A stretch of DNA of 64,000 bases, from the NCBI GenBank assembly GCA_949152475.1, contig OX424558.1, forward strand, positions 41,036,751-41,100,750. Direction: 5' to 3'. The notes under the pieces were generated by a model. The model was given only the letters and a program-made list of their open reading frames with translations. It was not told where the DNA came from and made no database searches. Positions 10,769-22,447 of this stretch are shown here, piece after piece (position 1 is the first letter of the stretch; each line of letters starts with the position of its first letter). The position numbers and the translations under genes are program-made. This DNA is from Terebella lapidaria. Taxonomy: Eukaryota > Annelida > Polychaeta > Terebellida > Terebellidae.

Positions 10769-13195
10769 ATGACGACGTCAGGATGGGAGCGGTTTGTTCG
10801 TTCCCTGAGGCCGGGTACCTCGGATGTGGATTGGTGTGAACCTAACTACGTCGTGACCTCGTACATCACAGAGTTCTACAACACGGTAAGTCAGACATGT
10901 ACATCACAGAGTTCTACAACACAGTAAGTCAAACATGTACATCACAAAGTTCTACAACACGGTAAGTCAGACCTGTACATCACAGAGTTCTACAACACGG
11001 TAAGTCAGACCCGCGCCGCCCTTAGCGCCTCGATCGTTGTCAGGGCACTCATACATGCGGTCACTGTAGTGTCGTGGAACCGATGTGTCTCCTAGGTGAC
11101 GAACGCGCTGTACGTGTTGCTGCCGCCGGTGATGATGTGGTTGTTCCGGGAGTACGCGCGGCGTGTGGGGCCGGCTTGCCACGTGGTGTGGGGCCTGCTG
11201 ATGGTGGTGGGGGCGGGGTCGGCTTACTTCCACGGCGCATTGAGTCTGGCTGGACAGCTGATAGACGAGCTTGCTATTCTCTGGGTGTTCTGTGCTGTCC
11301 TCGCTCTCTGGATACCCAAGTACTTGCTGCCGAAGTATCTCGTCACCAACAGGTACTTCGCAAGAACCTCAGTCGCTGCTTATTTGGGCCATAGACATAC
11401 TTAAGATATATATATCTGGAATATAAATGTATATACATTTGATTCACCAGTACAACATAGCAGGTAACTTTTGCTCGAGGAGCACCGATACCATCTGGTG
11501 TGTTCGCAGGCGTGTGTTCCAGACGATCATGTTAGCGCTGACGATCCTGATGACATGGCTTGGATGTCTCTATCCCGTCACCAACCACATCGTGTTGATG
11601 TCCTTCAGTGTCCCGGTGGCCGTGGTCGTGTACAAGGAGGCTCACAGGTACTGTACAAGGAGGCTCAGAGGTACACGCTCCTGGCTGTCCCAAAGCGTGG
11701 AGTAGACCAATTCATCTATATTATGTGATAACACACATTCAAATATAAAACAAGCTCAAGGGTATGAATCTAAAGGATACAATTCCAACACATCATCTTT
11801 GCAACGAGTAAAGTTGTTTGCGCCATTCTTGTCAAAGCCGAATATCAAATTGAACGTGTTCCGGTTATCTACGATTTATCTTGAAAAGTGCACTCCATCT
11901 TATAATATTGTGCTCGAAGCGATTAATGACAACTCCATGAGCCACAACTCTAGCGTCTTACGGGTCTGTCTAGTATAAAAACAGGACGGATCCATGGAGT
12001 AATTCATGATAGCATCTGACCTGCCACTGCGGCCATGCACTTGCTGCTTGGCAAGGAAAGTCACTCACAGACAAGGCCCGACTGTGAGCTGTTTGCTTCA
12101 AGAAAATCTCTATCGGAAGTATTGTAACCGAGAAACGATATTGATATTTCATGAAGCGTTAGTGCTTTTGTCCTTACCATCATACAAAATAAAAAGGTCA
12201 TTTTGGGAGGCATTAATGGCTCGATGGCTCGAGAAGGTCTTGGGGGCGATTAGTTGGCAATCAGAGACGCTGAGAAATCCAAATAAAGACTTTGTCGATC
12301 GATGTTGTTCTAAGATTTTGATAGAAGCAGTCCGAGGTATTGGTTGCGAGAGCTCGGGCTGATCACAACGAGACCATTGATGGTTAGACCTGAAGCTTCC
12401 ATGCAAACATCCGGCTACATCTGCCCGATTTGGTGATGGCATCATAATGAACCGAAGCACGTTTTGTTCGGGTCCTACTGTACTTCCACTTCTCACGAGA
12501 CTATTCTCACAAGGACACAGAGCACAAACATCACATTTGTCCACGCTACGAGTCGATCGTGTGGCACGTTTAAAACTTGGCACGAAAATCCTCACGGCAT
12601 TTCAAAAACTGGTTCACACAAGTAGGCTATGTGGGACGCATACCTGGTAACTCAAACTAGACAGGATAGGGACGAACTAATCCATCACCGAGAAAAATGA
12701 ACTCATACACGTGGCAAACAAATTACCCACACAAATCAGAGTGACAAGGCGCTAGGAATGACGCAAGAAAAGCCTCAATATACCAGATTGGCATAAGAAG
12801 GATTGCCAAATTATATGATAACCGTTGAATCTCTATTCTATCTATTCCCCCACAGCTCATCGGAGGAGCGAGTACGGTGGCTGGGTCGGCGATCCTGCCT
12901 GGTCTGGGCCGTGGCCTTCACCTGTTGGATCAGCGACCGAACGATGTGTGGACTCTGGCTGTACCTGGGGTTCCCATACCTTCACAGCGTCTGGCACGTC
13001 ATCATGGCTTTCGGCGCCTATGACGTCGTGTTGTTTCTGGCCTTCAAGGACACGGCGCGGGAGCATGGACGTCTGCGGCCTGAACTCGGACTGTGGCCGA
13101 CCGGCTGGGAGAGCCTCGGGGTCATGTACATCACCTTCAAGTCAGCCCTCCCCGTGTACACAGACAGTAACAGTAACAAACTGAGGAGGGAATAA
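10769..13195 (+). CDS. ACER: Alkaline ceramidase (ACER family), complete, four exons
   Basis: Integral-membrane amidase that hydrolyses ceramide to sphingosine and fatty acid in the ER/Golgi. Exons: 10769-10885, 11096-11352, 11510-11647, 12856-13195, giving 283 residues (family members are about 265-275). The start is the first ATG in frame with the family hallmark DWCEPNYVVTSYITEFYNT. Zn-site and catalytic residues are all present: Ser81 and His85 in SAYFHG, Asp96 in IDELA, and His214 and His218 in PYLHSVWHV. The motif CWISDR is at 194-199. Hydrophobic segments are spaced as expected for a seven-helix protein. Intron phases are 0, 2, 2. Two of its three 5' splice sites sit in short tandem duplications (10862-11013 and 11630-11675); only the first donor in each keeps the frame. 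The 1.2-kb intron 3 holds a chance 148-codon antisense ORF. The ACER1/2/3 subtype cannot be settled by eye. Confidence 0.93.
10862..11013 (+). repeat. 38-bp x4 tandem duplication across ceramidase exon 1 / 5' splice site
   Basis: Four consecutive 38-bp copies start at 10862, 10900, 10938 and 10976. Each contains the last 24 exonic bases (TACATCACAGAGTTCTACAA then CACG, or CACA in copy 2) followed by GTAAGTCA. Four near-identical consensus donors therefore follow one another. Reading on past donor 1 meets an in-frame TAA within copy 2, so only donor 1 yields the ceramidase frame. Confidence 0.95.
11630..11675 (+). repeat. 23-bp x2 tandem duplication across ceramidase exon 3 / 5' splice site
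   Basis: GTACAAGGAGGCTCACAG|GTACT at 11630-11652 is followed by a near copy, GTACAAGGAGGCTCAGAG|GTACAC, at 11653-11675. Both contain an AG|GTAC donor. Use of the second adds 23 nt and shifts the frame. Confidence 0.9.
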
Positions 13196-13829
13196 TCTTC
13201 AGAAGGAAGATCCGAGGGAATATTTTCCTAGTCATTTCAATGGTGAAAGCAGTATCCTGTACTTTCTTTCAGAAATCTGTATAGCCGTGTCAAAATCGAG
13301 TTCTATTGCGCTCGACTTTGGTTGCCAGATCGAATTTTAACTATTCAAGTCTGGTTCAAAACTCAACGAGGTTCAATATGCCAGGTTGGAGCTTCTTCGG
13401 ACAGAAGGATTTATATTGCTCCTTACAACAAGGTATATATACGTGACCCTTTTACCAGACAATTCATGTTCATGTATATGCATTGACGTGTGTGATATTG
13501 GAACTGTCATATGCAATGTTGTCTGTGTTATATATATATTTTTGTAAAATTTGTTGTGTATACACGAAAACATCTTTGTCAACATAGAAAACCTGAATTT
13601 CCATATATACCAAATCAAAAATAAAGAATCTTTCAGTTGATCAACATATGAAAAGTTGAATAGGAGGTTGTCAGGGAAATAGTCTGAGTAGAGTTTGGGT
13701 CCCACAACAATAAAATAAAGCAACTTTCCTTTGCCTCATAAGTTGTCATGATATAGATGACATGACAAACGAGACAATCAGAGATTGCAGACCCGCGCCC
13801 CTTCAGATTTAGTTACTAAAATCAAAGCT
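13196..13829 (+). other. Ceramidase 3' flank with AATAAA
   Basis: No coding feature. AATAAA at 13620-13625 and again near 13711 are candidate poly(A) signals for the ceramidase transcript. Confidence 0.45.
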
Positions 13830-15200
13830 AATGACCCTTATTTGTCGACCTTGGGTGATAGAAGGGAATTTGGATCGTACGGCCATCGATCATATAAAAA
13901 ATGCTGTGGAATTGACTATAGAGAAATACAAAATTAATAAAGGAAATTAATAATGAGTATTTAAGCAGAGCTATTGCGACTTTTCGATTTTGACCTTTTC
14001 TGTGACCTTGAACTTGTCGCTCGATATTGTGCTATAAAATTTCGCAATGTTGTTTCTATTATCAAGATATGTCTCCTGGATGAAAACGGTTTAAAAAGAT
14101 TGAAAATGGCTTCACAGCATGTCATGGTGTTGAATCTCAGAACACCTAAAGTCATAAAATCGTGACCCCCAATTTTTCGACATTGGGCAATAATAGAGAG
14201 TTGTCGTCGTACTACCAACGGCCATACACCATACGATCGGGAATTGGTCAAAGTTAAACACAAAAATAATATGAAGTAGAACGGGAGTTATAGCCAACGG
14301 AAAAAGTTATCACTTTTTCCGTTGCCATGGCAAACTTTTTCATTCGATTTTGACAAAATTTGAATGAGACCAAGCCACTGCAAAAGCGCTTCGGCCCTAT
14401 AAATTTCAGATTGATCGGACGTTTTGGCTTTGAGTAGCACTGAAAAGTCGCTGGCAAAAAAATAACCGAAATCGTGACCCCCAATTTTTCGACATCGAGC
14501 GACAATGGAGAGTTTTCATCCTACGATCATCGGTCGTACACCACACGATTGGAAATTGACCAAAGAAGAATACAAAAATAGTTGGGAAAAATAATATTAA
14601 GTAGAACTGGAGTTATAGCCGATTATGTGATTTTAACGTTTTCCGTTGCCATGACAACCGTTTTTATCCGATCCCGACAAAATTTGCAGAGAACAGCGCT
14701 ACTGCAATAGCGCTTCTGCAATAGCGCTTCTGTCCTATAAATTTCAGAGTGATCGGACGGTTTGTCTTTGAGTTATGAGCGCAGACATTAGCACTGAAAA
14801 GTCGCTGGCAAAAAATAACCGAAATCGTGACCCCCAACTTTTCGACATCGGGCGATAATGGAGAGTTTTCGTCGTACGACCATTGGTCGTACACCACACG
14901 ATCAGCAATTGGCCAAAGAAAAATACAAAATTAGTTTGGAAAATTTTATATCAATTAGACCCGGAGTTATGGCCATTTATGTGATTTTCACGTTTTCCGT
15001 TGCCATGGCAATCATTTTTATCCGATTCCGACAAAGTTTGAGGAGGACCGAGCCACTGTCATACCGCTTTATCTCTATAAGTTTGAAGTCTATTGAACTA
15101 TATGTTGTCGAGTTATGCGCGCGGAAGGACAGACAAACAGACAGACAGACCCAAATGCACCACCTTCTCCCCCTATGGGGGGCGAGGGTAATTATTCGTT
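13830..15200 (+). repeat. Tandem repeat, ~310-355 bp units, about four copies
   Basis: The landmark CGTGACCCCCAATTTTTCGAC recurs at 14161, 14473 and 14826, with a diverged earlier copy near 13843. Each unit also carries a GTCGTAC..CCAT..GTCGTACACCA block and TTTTCCGTTGCCATG. The array ends with an ACAGACAGACAGACC run and CCCCCTATGGGGGGCGAGG (15128-15190). ORFs in this stretch are repeat shadows. Confidence 0.85.
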
Positions 15201-16268
15201 TATGGTCTCACAGATGACACGACTTGCAATAGCAAACTTGCACAATATTCCAGACAAATCACCAGCCTTAAGTATTGTCATTTAAACTATCAATTCCTAT
15301 TATAAGTAAATTACTAGACTACAGTAAGAATCCGATATCCAATTGCATCTTGGCCGAGAGGGTAGGACAGTGGCTCCTAAGTTCAGAGGCACCACCCCAG
15401 AGGCGTTACTGGCATGAAGTAGGTGTATGGCGTTATCATTCTAGTGACAATGGATATGTTTCTCCGTCCAATATGCTTGTCAAATTCTGAATTGTCAATC
15501 GAGTGGGGATGAGGAATTCAGGCAGAATCGTCATGAACCGTACATAAAAATCTGGACATTCCATTCAGTGGGTATGCTTTTCTGGAACAGGACAATGCTT
15601 CCGAGTATTGGGGTTTTGCTTGAAGCCATACTGTTGTGATTACATCAATAGTGTACACGATGCCTCCCGAATTCAAACCTCTTGGGTGTGTCGCTGCATT
15701 TCTACAAAGTAAATTGTATTTATACAAAGTGAGTTCGCCGCTGATTTCTCTACACTTGAAATGATTGTCCACAAGATTGCCGTGTGTGTCTTCACTACTT
15801 AATTGCTAATCATCATAATGTTAATTTGCCCTATTTAATATACCTCTGGCGACTGAGTGTCAATTATGATGTGTAATAAGGAAGCCTAGCGTGTTCCCTG
15901 ACAGTATACTTAATCACGCCGAGCCGGTCCGCCGGTACGTGTACAGACCACGTGTGTCGGTGTGGTTGGGTCGTCGTGTCCGGTACGAGGCAGTCTTTGC
16001 TGACATGTCCCTGTCATTCTGATGGCGGTGACAGCCGGCCTCTAATGTATCCTGGGACCGGACAAGGGCTCCCCGCCCCGCCCAGGGAACAGCTGTTGCT
16101 GGGGGAGTCCGGTAACTATGGACACGACCGGACAGTGTGACGTGACCTGGCGGTCTGTTGTGAGAGTGAGAGAGTCTGGCCAAAACGGGCGAGACAACCA
16201 AGTACGGGATACACAGCAAGTTTTTGACTCAGATTTATAGAGATTTAAACAACACATATCAGGATATA
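15201..16268. other. Upstream region of LCUB-A
   Basis: 15201-15900 shows nothing recognisable. 15920-16240 is GC-richer and directly precedes the start codon, so it probably holds the promoter and 5'UTR of LCUB-A. No TATA box is evident. Confidence 0.4.
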
Positions 16269-18465
16269 ATGAAGAAATTGCACAAAATGCAACTGTTATT
16301 ACTTGGCTTAACGTTGCTTTGCTTGGGAATTTTTGCACAATTTCCAGGTAAGAATTTTTTTTTTATATAAATATATTTCCCCATATTTGGAAAAGTGAGT
16401 GATAAATATTTCTTGACGGTACATCTTTCCACGAGTCTTCGATATTATCCCACGCATGCTGACATATATTGTCACATAACCACCTCGCCCTGTGTCCCGC
16501 TGACAGAGACGTACAAGGCCAGTCAGTGCTTCAAGAGTCCTGGTATCCCACAAGTATCCTTCTCGTGTCCGCCTGACAACATGATCAAGATCAGCAAGGC
16601 GTTCCACGGGATCGCGGCGGACGAGCGCCGGGGACCGGAGTCGGCCTGCGTGCCCAGTCCGGGCCACGAGCACAAGAACTGCACGTTCTGTGCCGGCGAC
16701 TGTGTGGACGACTCGATGAACCTCGTGTACGACTGGTCCACCTGTATGGGCAACAGTTCCTGTCACCGCACCGTCATGCAAAGCTATATGCCGGAGTGCA
16801 AGGGCCCGGACAAGTTCAGCGACTACCTGCAAGTCGAGTACCAGTGTGTGCCCAGTGAGTCCAATAATACCGTAGAACATAAGTAAAACAAGTGAGAACA
16901 GGAAGTCCGAATCTATCAGTCATTGAACGAACGGATCCAGACTCTCAATGCCAGATTTATCCATTTATCACAATTTAAAAATTCACACTTTTTTTTTAAT
17001 TCGAGCAAACGGTATGTGATTATTACTTTGATATTGCCTCGAGACAAATCCTTATAATGCCCATGATTACCCCGTCTCCTACCTTCTGACAGGGAACTCT
17101 GTCGTTGACATCTGCAGCCACGTGGAGGAACAGTGGCAATCTGAAGGCGGCTTCCTGATGTCACCTAATTACCCTCGCCACTACCCCACGGATCAGGACT
17201 GCGCCTGCACGCTGAGTACCGACCCGGGCTCCAAGATCGTCCTCAGCTTCTACGACCTGCTGCTCGAGACCCGCAAGGGCAGGTGCCGCGCCGACTGGCT
17301 CATGCTGAGACAGAACGACCAGGTCAGCAATCAGTCTTAGCATGCCAAAAAACAATCCAAGGCACTGAATGTAAACTATGCCAAATACTATACCCACAAT
17401 GGTTTTTAGTTTTTGTTGACAATTATATTACACCAGAAAATTGTGTGTATATATTATGAGACAGAGTAGCACTTTGAGGGACTAACTGGAGTAGTCATTG
17501 TGTTTTTCAGAAACATCGTCATTGTGGCGCCATTATGACGGGAACCAAGAACATCACGTCCGCCACCAGCTCCCTGCAACTCCAGTTCCACTCTGACTCC
17601 AACAACAACATCACCCAGACCTTCCAGTACTTCACGAGGGTGCTCAAGGGCTTCTGGCTCTACTACTCAGGTATGTAGTCTCTACTACTCAGGTATGTTG
17701 TCTCTACTACTCAGGTATGTAGTCTTCACCACATTGGGCTAAGTAGGAGGCATCATCCGTCGAGTGCATTATATCATACCTGTCTTTGTTTCTGAATTTC
17801 TTTCTTGGTTGATTTGAGTTCGCATTTTGTTGTGTTTCACTGTAGCAAGCATGCGATCACATCGGCATATACCGGCTCCACGGATAGGTTATTTTACTGT
17901 TCCATACAAACTTCATGTTTATGTTAACAATCTGATGTTTTTGTGTTGATCACCTCTGATATATACGTGTAACTGTTCAGCTGTTCCGCGGTCGAGTGTC
18001 AAGATAAGCTGCCGAGTGCTGAACCCTAACGACCCTTCAGTACGCGAAATCTGGTTGGACGACTCGGACTATGACGAGCTAATCAACACAAAGGAGACAA
18101 AGGGGCCAGACGATTCGACCAATCAGGGAGCTGGTGACATTGAGGACCCGGAGACTGATCGGGCTGGAGCGGACGGGAAGGATGAGGACGAGAAACTGTC
18201 AGATCCGGACAGCAAAGAGAATGAAATTTTGGAAAAACCCGACAAAACAGACTTGGGAAAAGACAATGGTGGTTAGTACAAGACTGTATGATAATTGTCT
18301 GATACGTTAAATGACAGAGCTGGCATAACAACGAACTCACAAGCTATCTTATCTTTTACAGCTGACTTTCAGGAAGGCAAGGAACCTCACAAGTCATCGA
18401 GCTGCAAGACTGGGGTCTCTGTGACTACTCTACTATCGCTCACCTTTATGATGGCGATTCACTGA
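16269..18465 (+). CDS. LCUB-A: GPI-anchored lectin-CUB protein, six exons
   Basis: Exons: 16269-16347, 16507-16854, 17093-17322, 17511-17670, 17981-18271, 18362-18465; 403 residues; intron phases 1,1,0,1,1. Residues 1-23 are a signal peptide (KMQLLLLGLTLLCLGIFAQF). Residues ~34-141 match the SUEL/Gal_lectin fold, with ten Cys, YDWSTCMGNSSC and YLQVEYQCVP. Residues ~149-272 are a CUB-type domain (GGFLMSPNYPRHYP, CAC, CRADWLML, HCG) split by a phase-0 intron. Residues 290-365 form an acidic linker. The C-terminus (SSSCKTGVSVTTLLSLTF..) has small residues then a short hydrophobic end, as in a GPI signal. Probably an outer-leaflet recognition protein; the ligand is unknown. The usual lectin YGR and DPC motifs are absent. 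The donor of exon 4 is in a 22-bp x3 repeat. First of four paralogues. Confidence 0.85.
17658..17723 (+). repeat. 22-bp x3 tandem duplication across LCUB-A exon 4 / 5' splice site
   Basis: CTCTACTACTCAG|GTATGTAGT repeats at 17658, 17680 and 17702 (copy 2 has GTATGTTGT). Each copy carries the end of the CUB exon and a GTATGT donor. Reading through donor 1 gives TCA GGT ATG TAG, an immediate stop after the CUB domain, so donors 2 and 3 would encode a form lacking linker and anchor. Confidence 0.95.
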
Positions 18466-18535
18466 GTGGGCCTGGAGAGCAGCAGTGATGAGAATGTGTG
18501 GGTTGAATGCATGCCAGTATACTGTATGCTGAGTG

Positions 18536-18541
18536 AATAAA
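18536..18541 (+). terminator. Poly(A) signal of LCUB-A
   Basis: AATAAA 71 bp after the stop codon; a second AATAAA lies near 18709. Confidence 0.6.
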
Positions 18542-18916
18542 GTTTGAATGTTTGTGTGCTTCATTCATAATACACTTTGTAAATGTTTGATAGATTGAGG
18601 AAGTGAAAATATAAGTCGGGTAATGAAGCTAGATACGAAATAAAATCACTTGTAACTTGATTTACCGCAATGTAATGTAGATAATATTATGCATGTATAT
18701 GTTTTGTGAATAAATACTTCGTGTAACTTACACATGTCTGGTTCATTTGTTCACTTCAGCTTGATAGCATGTATGTCAAAGGTGAAGATTACATCAATGT
18801 TGTCCTATACTTCATTCAACATTAGTTCATAGATTTTTCATGCAACATCTACATTCAGACAAATTAAATGTGTTTTCGCTACTATTGAACAGAAATGTCC
18901 ACACTTCACGATACTG

Positions 18917-18938
18917 CCCCCCCCCCCCCCCCCGCCCC
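18917..18938 (+). repeat. Poly-C tract
   Basis: Seventeen C, then G, then CCCCC. Confidence 0.9.
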
Positions 18939-20085
18939 CGGCGCTCGCCACAGCACAGCTGTTACCCGTACAGTTCTATGTCTGCCACAGCGCCTGAACT
19001 GACAGCCAAATGAACCGAGATCGATAATACTGCATCAAATGGAACAGCAGTTTAGTCAGATTGTGTTGTGTTACGTGGACATATAAAGTAACTTCAACGT
19101 CCAAGCAGGAAAATTTGAAACTACTATACGAGATATCTCCAGACACGGAGGATACTTTGTGGAACATAACACAGATATAAATCCGGACCATGTGTACGAG
19201 TTATGGATGTTTTGACCTGGTGACAAAACTACTGTCAGGGCCGGAGCGTTGTAGACAACACCTCAGGTGAGATCCTGTTCGTGCAAGTCCGGGATATGTC
19301 AGTGATATGAGGAATTGACCTGATTTGATGCGCTTTTCGATACCAAAGATGCCTAATGATTTCACGATGACACATGTATATGATAGTACCAGATAATTCG
19401 CGAATATCCACTAATTTCAGACCTGTGTAAAATAACTTTCCGGTGTCTTTCCAATGATTTAGGCTGAGTTCGGATTGGCTGCTTTGTGTTCCTATGACCT
19501 TGTTCGGGTTTTTCGGTGAATAATAACAAACAAGGAAAAACAAACACAATTGAGCAAAAAAAAGGGGATTAAAGTACCATTGTCTCTGGCTCATTTAATC
19601 TCGCCATCTGATGTTCAATTCAACTGAAGCCTTCATGTCATAGTTCGTGTTTTGTAAATTGACAACGTTGTTTAAAATTTATCCCTATTATTACCCCGGG
19701 TATATAAGGGATTGATTTGTGTTGATGTGTTTCCCACAAAGCTAAAACCGCGGAGAGAATATATGTGTCATCAGTAGACACACATATATATATATAACTT
19801 CGGACAGAAGCTGAAATACGGATGGGAATTATGTTTTTCCCCAAAATTTCCCGATGACTGTTGAATATTCATGGCAACTGATGGGTGATTTCCATAAATT
19901 CTGACATGGTTGACGAGGTCTCTAAAGTCAGGAAGACACACAAAATATCATCTATAAAAGAATCATTCCATATATCATATTCATTCGTGAATGAAGTTTG
20001 AAAGCTAGTCTAAAAAACTACACAATACAAGATGATGAACAAGATGATATATGGTAAGTGGAGACGCCTGAATATCTACTTTAAT
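18939..20085. other. Intergenic, nothing recognised
   Basis: No exon or known element seen. A short (TA)n run lies near 19786-19796. Confidence 0.5.
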
Positions 20086-20815
20086 TCCTCAGCGGTGTAC
20101 AAGAAGCTATTCCAATGTGATTGGAATCATTCATTAGAGACCCGACTTCCATTTAACGCCCTCCTCGAGCGAAAGTGTTCGACACAGAGCAATTGTTCAT
20201 GGTACAAGACTGCTACATGTTGGAAGAGTCATGTTGGACGGTGCAAATTATGCATGGATGATAGAAGATCTGTCAAGATTTAGATGTCCGCGCACGTGAT
20301 CACCCGCTGCTCAAACTTCATTTGACTGGATATAAAAACACTTTACGTATGATAAAATGACGGTTCACTTTGAAAAGTAGGTATTTGGAGTTGATGCAAT
20401 ACCAAATCAACTGTGAAATAATGCATAATGAACTGATTCCTCAGCGGTGTAAAAGAAACTATTCCAATGTGATTGGAATCATTCATTAGAGACCCGACTT
20501 TCATTTATCGCCCTCCTCGAGCGAAAGTGTTCGACACGGAGCAATTGTTCATGGTACAAGACTGCTACATGTTGGAAGAGTCATGTTGGACAGTGCAAAT
20601 TATGCATGGATGTTAGAAAATCTGTCAAGATTTAGATGTCCGCGTACGTGATCACCCGCTGCCCAAACTGTACAGGACAGTGTGGATCAATGCTGCTTCT
20701 TGGGCAAAACTTCATTTGACTGGATATGAAAACACTTTGCGCATGATAAAATGACAGTTCACTTTGAAGAGTAGATATTTGGAGTTGATGCAATACCAAA
20801 TCAACTGTGAAACAA
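20086..20815 (+). repeat. Direct tandem duplication, ~350-bp unit
   Basis: TCCTCAGCGGTGTA..GAA.CTATTCC at 20086 and again at 20438 starts two copies that stay above ~90% identical to the shared end TGCAATACCAAATCAACTGTG. Copy 2 has a ~43-bp extra segment near 20665-20708. Translations are Cys-rich in one frame (SNCSWYKTATCWKSHVG) but contain stops. Origin unknown. Confidence 0.9.
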
Positions 20816-20979
20816 GCGTGAATATCCGAGGTTCTGGGGCTGGTGAGGTTGTACCTATGGAGCCACACGTATCCACGAGCAAAGGGCCCGGTGTGTCTAT
20901 TCTGTGGGTTATTGGTATTGTTATCATTATTATTTTTAGGTGTTTATATAGTATGAGTCAGTGGTATGATTTTATTTGA
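20812..20979 (+). pseudogene. Orphan linker plus transmembrane segment
   Basis: Immediately after the tandem duplication an open frame encodes a polar G/S/E stretch (SVNIRGSGAGEVVPMEPHVS) followed by a strongly hydrophobic segment (SILWVIGIVIIIIFRCLY) and then a stop. This resembles the linker-TM exons of LCUB-C and LCUB-D, and an AG|GTG donor-like site follows the hydrophobic part at 20938. No upstream lectin or CUB exon was found, so it may be a relic of a lost paralogue or chance. Confidence 0.25.
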
Positions 20980-21513
20980 TACAAAACGTAGGGGTTTGAT
21001 AGTGATAGGCAATATAACTTATAATATGTAAATTATGGAACTAATAAATACATATATTCATGCATATATGATCGGATACTAGATGGACTTCCGGGTGAGA
21101 TACTGCTTTCAGCTACATTGAAGTCTGCGGGCAAATATCGACAGATGGGGTCCCATCATAAGCCCTCGTAACTACGGGCCATGCTCAATGAGTCATAAAA
21201 CCGCTTGGAAAATAAATCGATTGATAAAACCGCGGGGAAAATCCAAATGGTTGAACTGCAGATCATCACCGTGCAGTTGCATCAATAAAAGGCCATAATC
21301 CTGTGGGATCTTGATAACACGTTAGTAAACGTCACGCGAACACAGTAAAGATGGCAACACACTATATTTTAACAGGTAACTATTACAAACAGTACAGTTA
21401 TGCCACGCTAGAGCCTCCTAACTTACACATGACAGAGGTGACTTCAACCCACGTGTTAGGTAACCTATAACCATGGTTATATTGCCTATACACTGTAGGT
21501 TTGATTGAAGACC

Positions 21514-22447
21514 AACAAGAAAATGCAGCAAACTGCGGAAGACGACATTAGAGCTTGAGCACATCATCAGCACCACGACAGCTGAATGTATCTTACACAA
21601 CGTTACCTCCCCCCCCCCCCCCCCAAAAAAAAAAGAAAGAAAGAAAGAAAGAAGAAGCCATAATTTCATCACTGATGTGATTCCAATTCATTTCTGTATA
21701 CTAGGATGAAAAACATGGCCTACTTCATCCATATTACTAAAAAGTAAACATTTATTTTAAAATCGATGAATGGAACAGATAGGCCTGCTAAAATGACATG
21801 GAACCTCATTAAAATATCCTCAAAACATTGGAAAACTATGAGGAATATCTGCATCCGATATCATCAGATATAGCCTAACACATGCCTTTACTGGGCAAAT
21901 TAAAATACCAGTTAAGAATAAAAGACTTCGCAATCCAGCACAGAACACCAGCTTAATTGTCATGTTATATAATACGTCAAATTACGGTAAATGTAGCCGT
22001 GGCATCGCAGACGAATCGCTGTGTTTACTTCATAACGCCAAAAATGTCCACACGCAGATGTCCACATGCATGTATGCAAGCACGAATTGCTGAACAGAAA
22101 TTGTGTTCCAAAATACGCGTGAGTGTGGTAAAATTTGCTTTGCATTCTGGGAACGTCAATTTCCATCGGCTCCGCCATTTTGGGACGTTTTTTGATAATT
22201 TGAACATTTACGTAATTTTCTCAAACCTAGCACATCGATTTATGCCTGATATATCTGTGGAATAGTCAAAGTTTCCCAACAATTCGAGAGATTTTATGTC
22301 AAGGACGAAGAAAATCCTAATTTGAAGTAGGTATCTAAACGTTTACATGCCAAAGCGTGCGTCGATAGGTTGACATGAAACCTCCATAAAAAAGTCAGCA
22401 CATAGACATGTAGAGGGTTGGGGGCTTCGCCCCCAACGCTCTAATGT
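21514..22447 (+). mobile_element. Dispersed element with 3' hairpin (family H), copy 1
   Basis: Begins AACAAGAAAATGCAG and ends with an 8-bp perfect stem (GTTGGGGG-CTTCG-CCCCCAAC, 22417-22437), then GCTCTAATGTC. It is collinear with 30224-31034. A hairpin shortly before CTAA resembles a Helitron 3' end, but the 5' TC end is not clear. An internal C-tract and AAAG run at 21609-21650 interrupt this copy. The ORF at 21957-22265 is a repeat shadow. Confidence 0.65.

Noticed and set aside
12149..12595. 148-codon antisense ORF in ceramidase intron 3
   Set aside because: No domain; lies wholly in an intron; length compatible with chance.
13374..13723. 116-codon antisense ORF after the ceramidase gene
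   Set aside because: AT-driven composition, no domain, overlaps probable ceramidase 3'UTR.
20160..20283. Cys-rich frame in the tandem duplication as a lectin-domain relic
   Set aside because: Cys spacing does not match the lectin exons and stops interrupt the frame.
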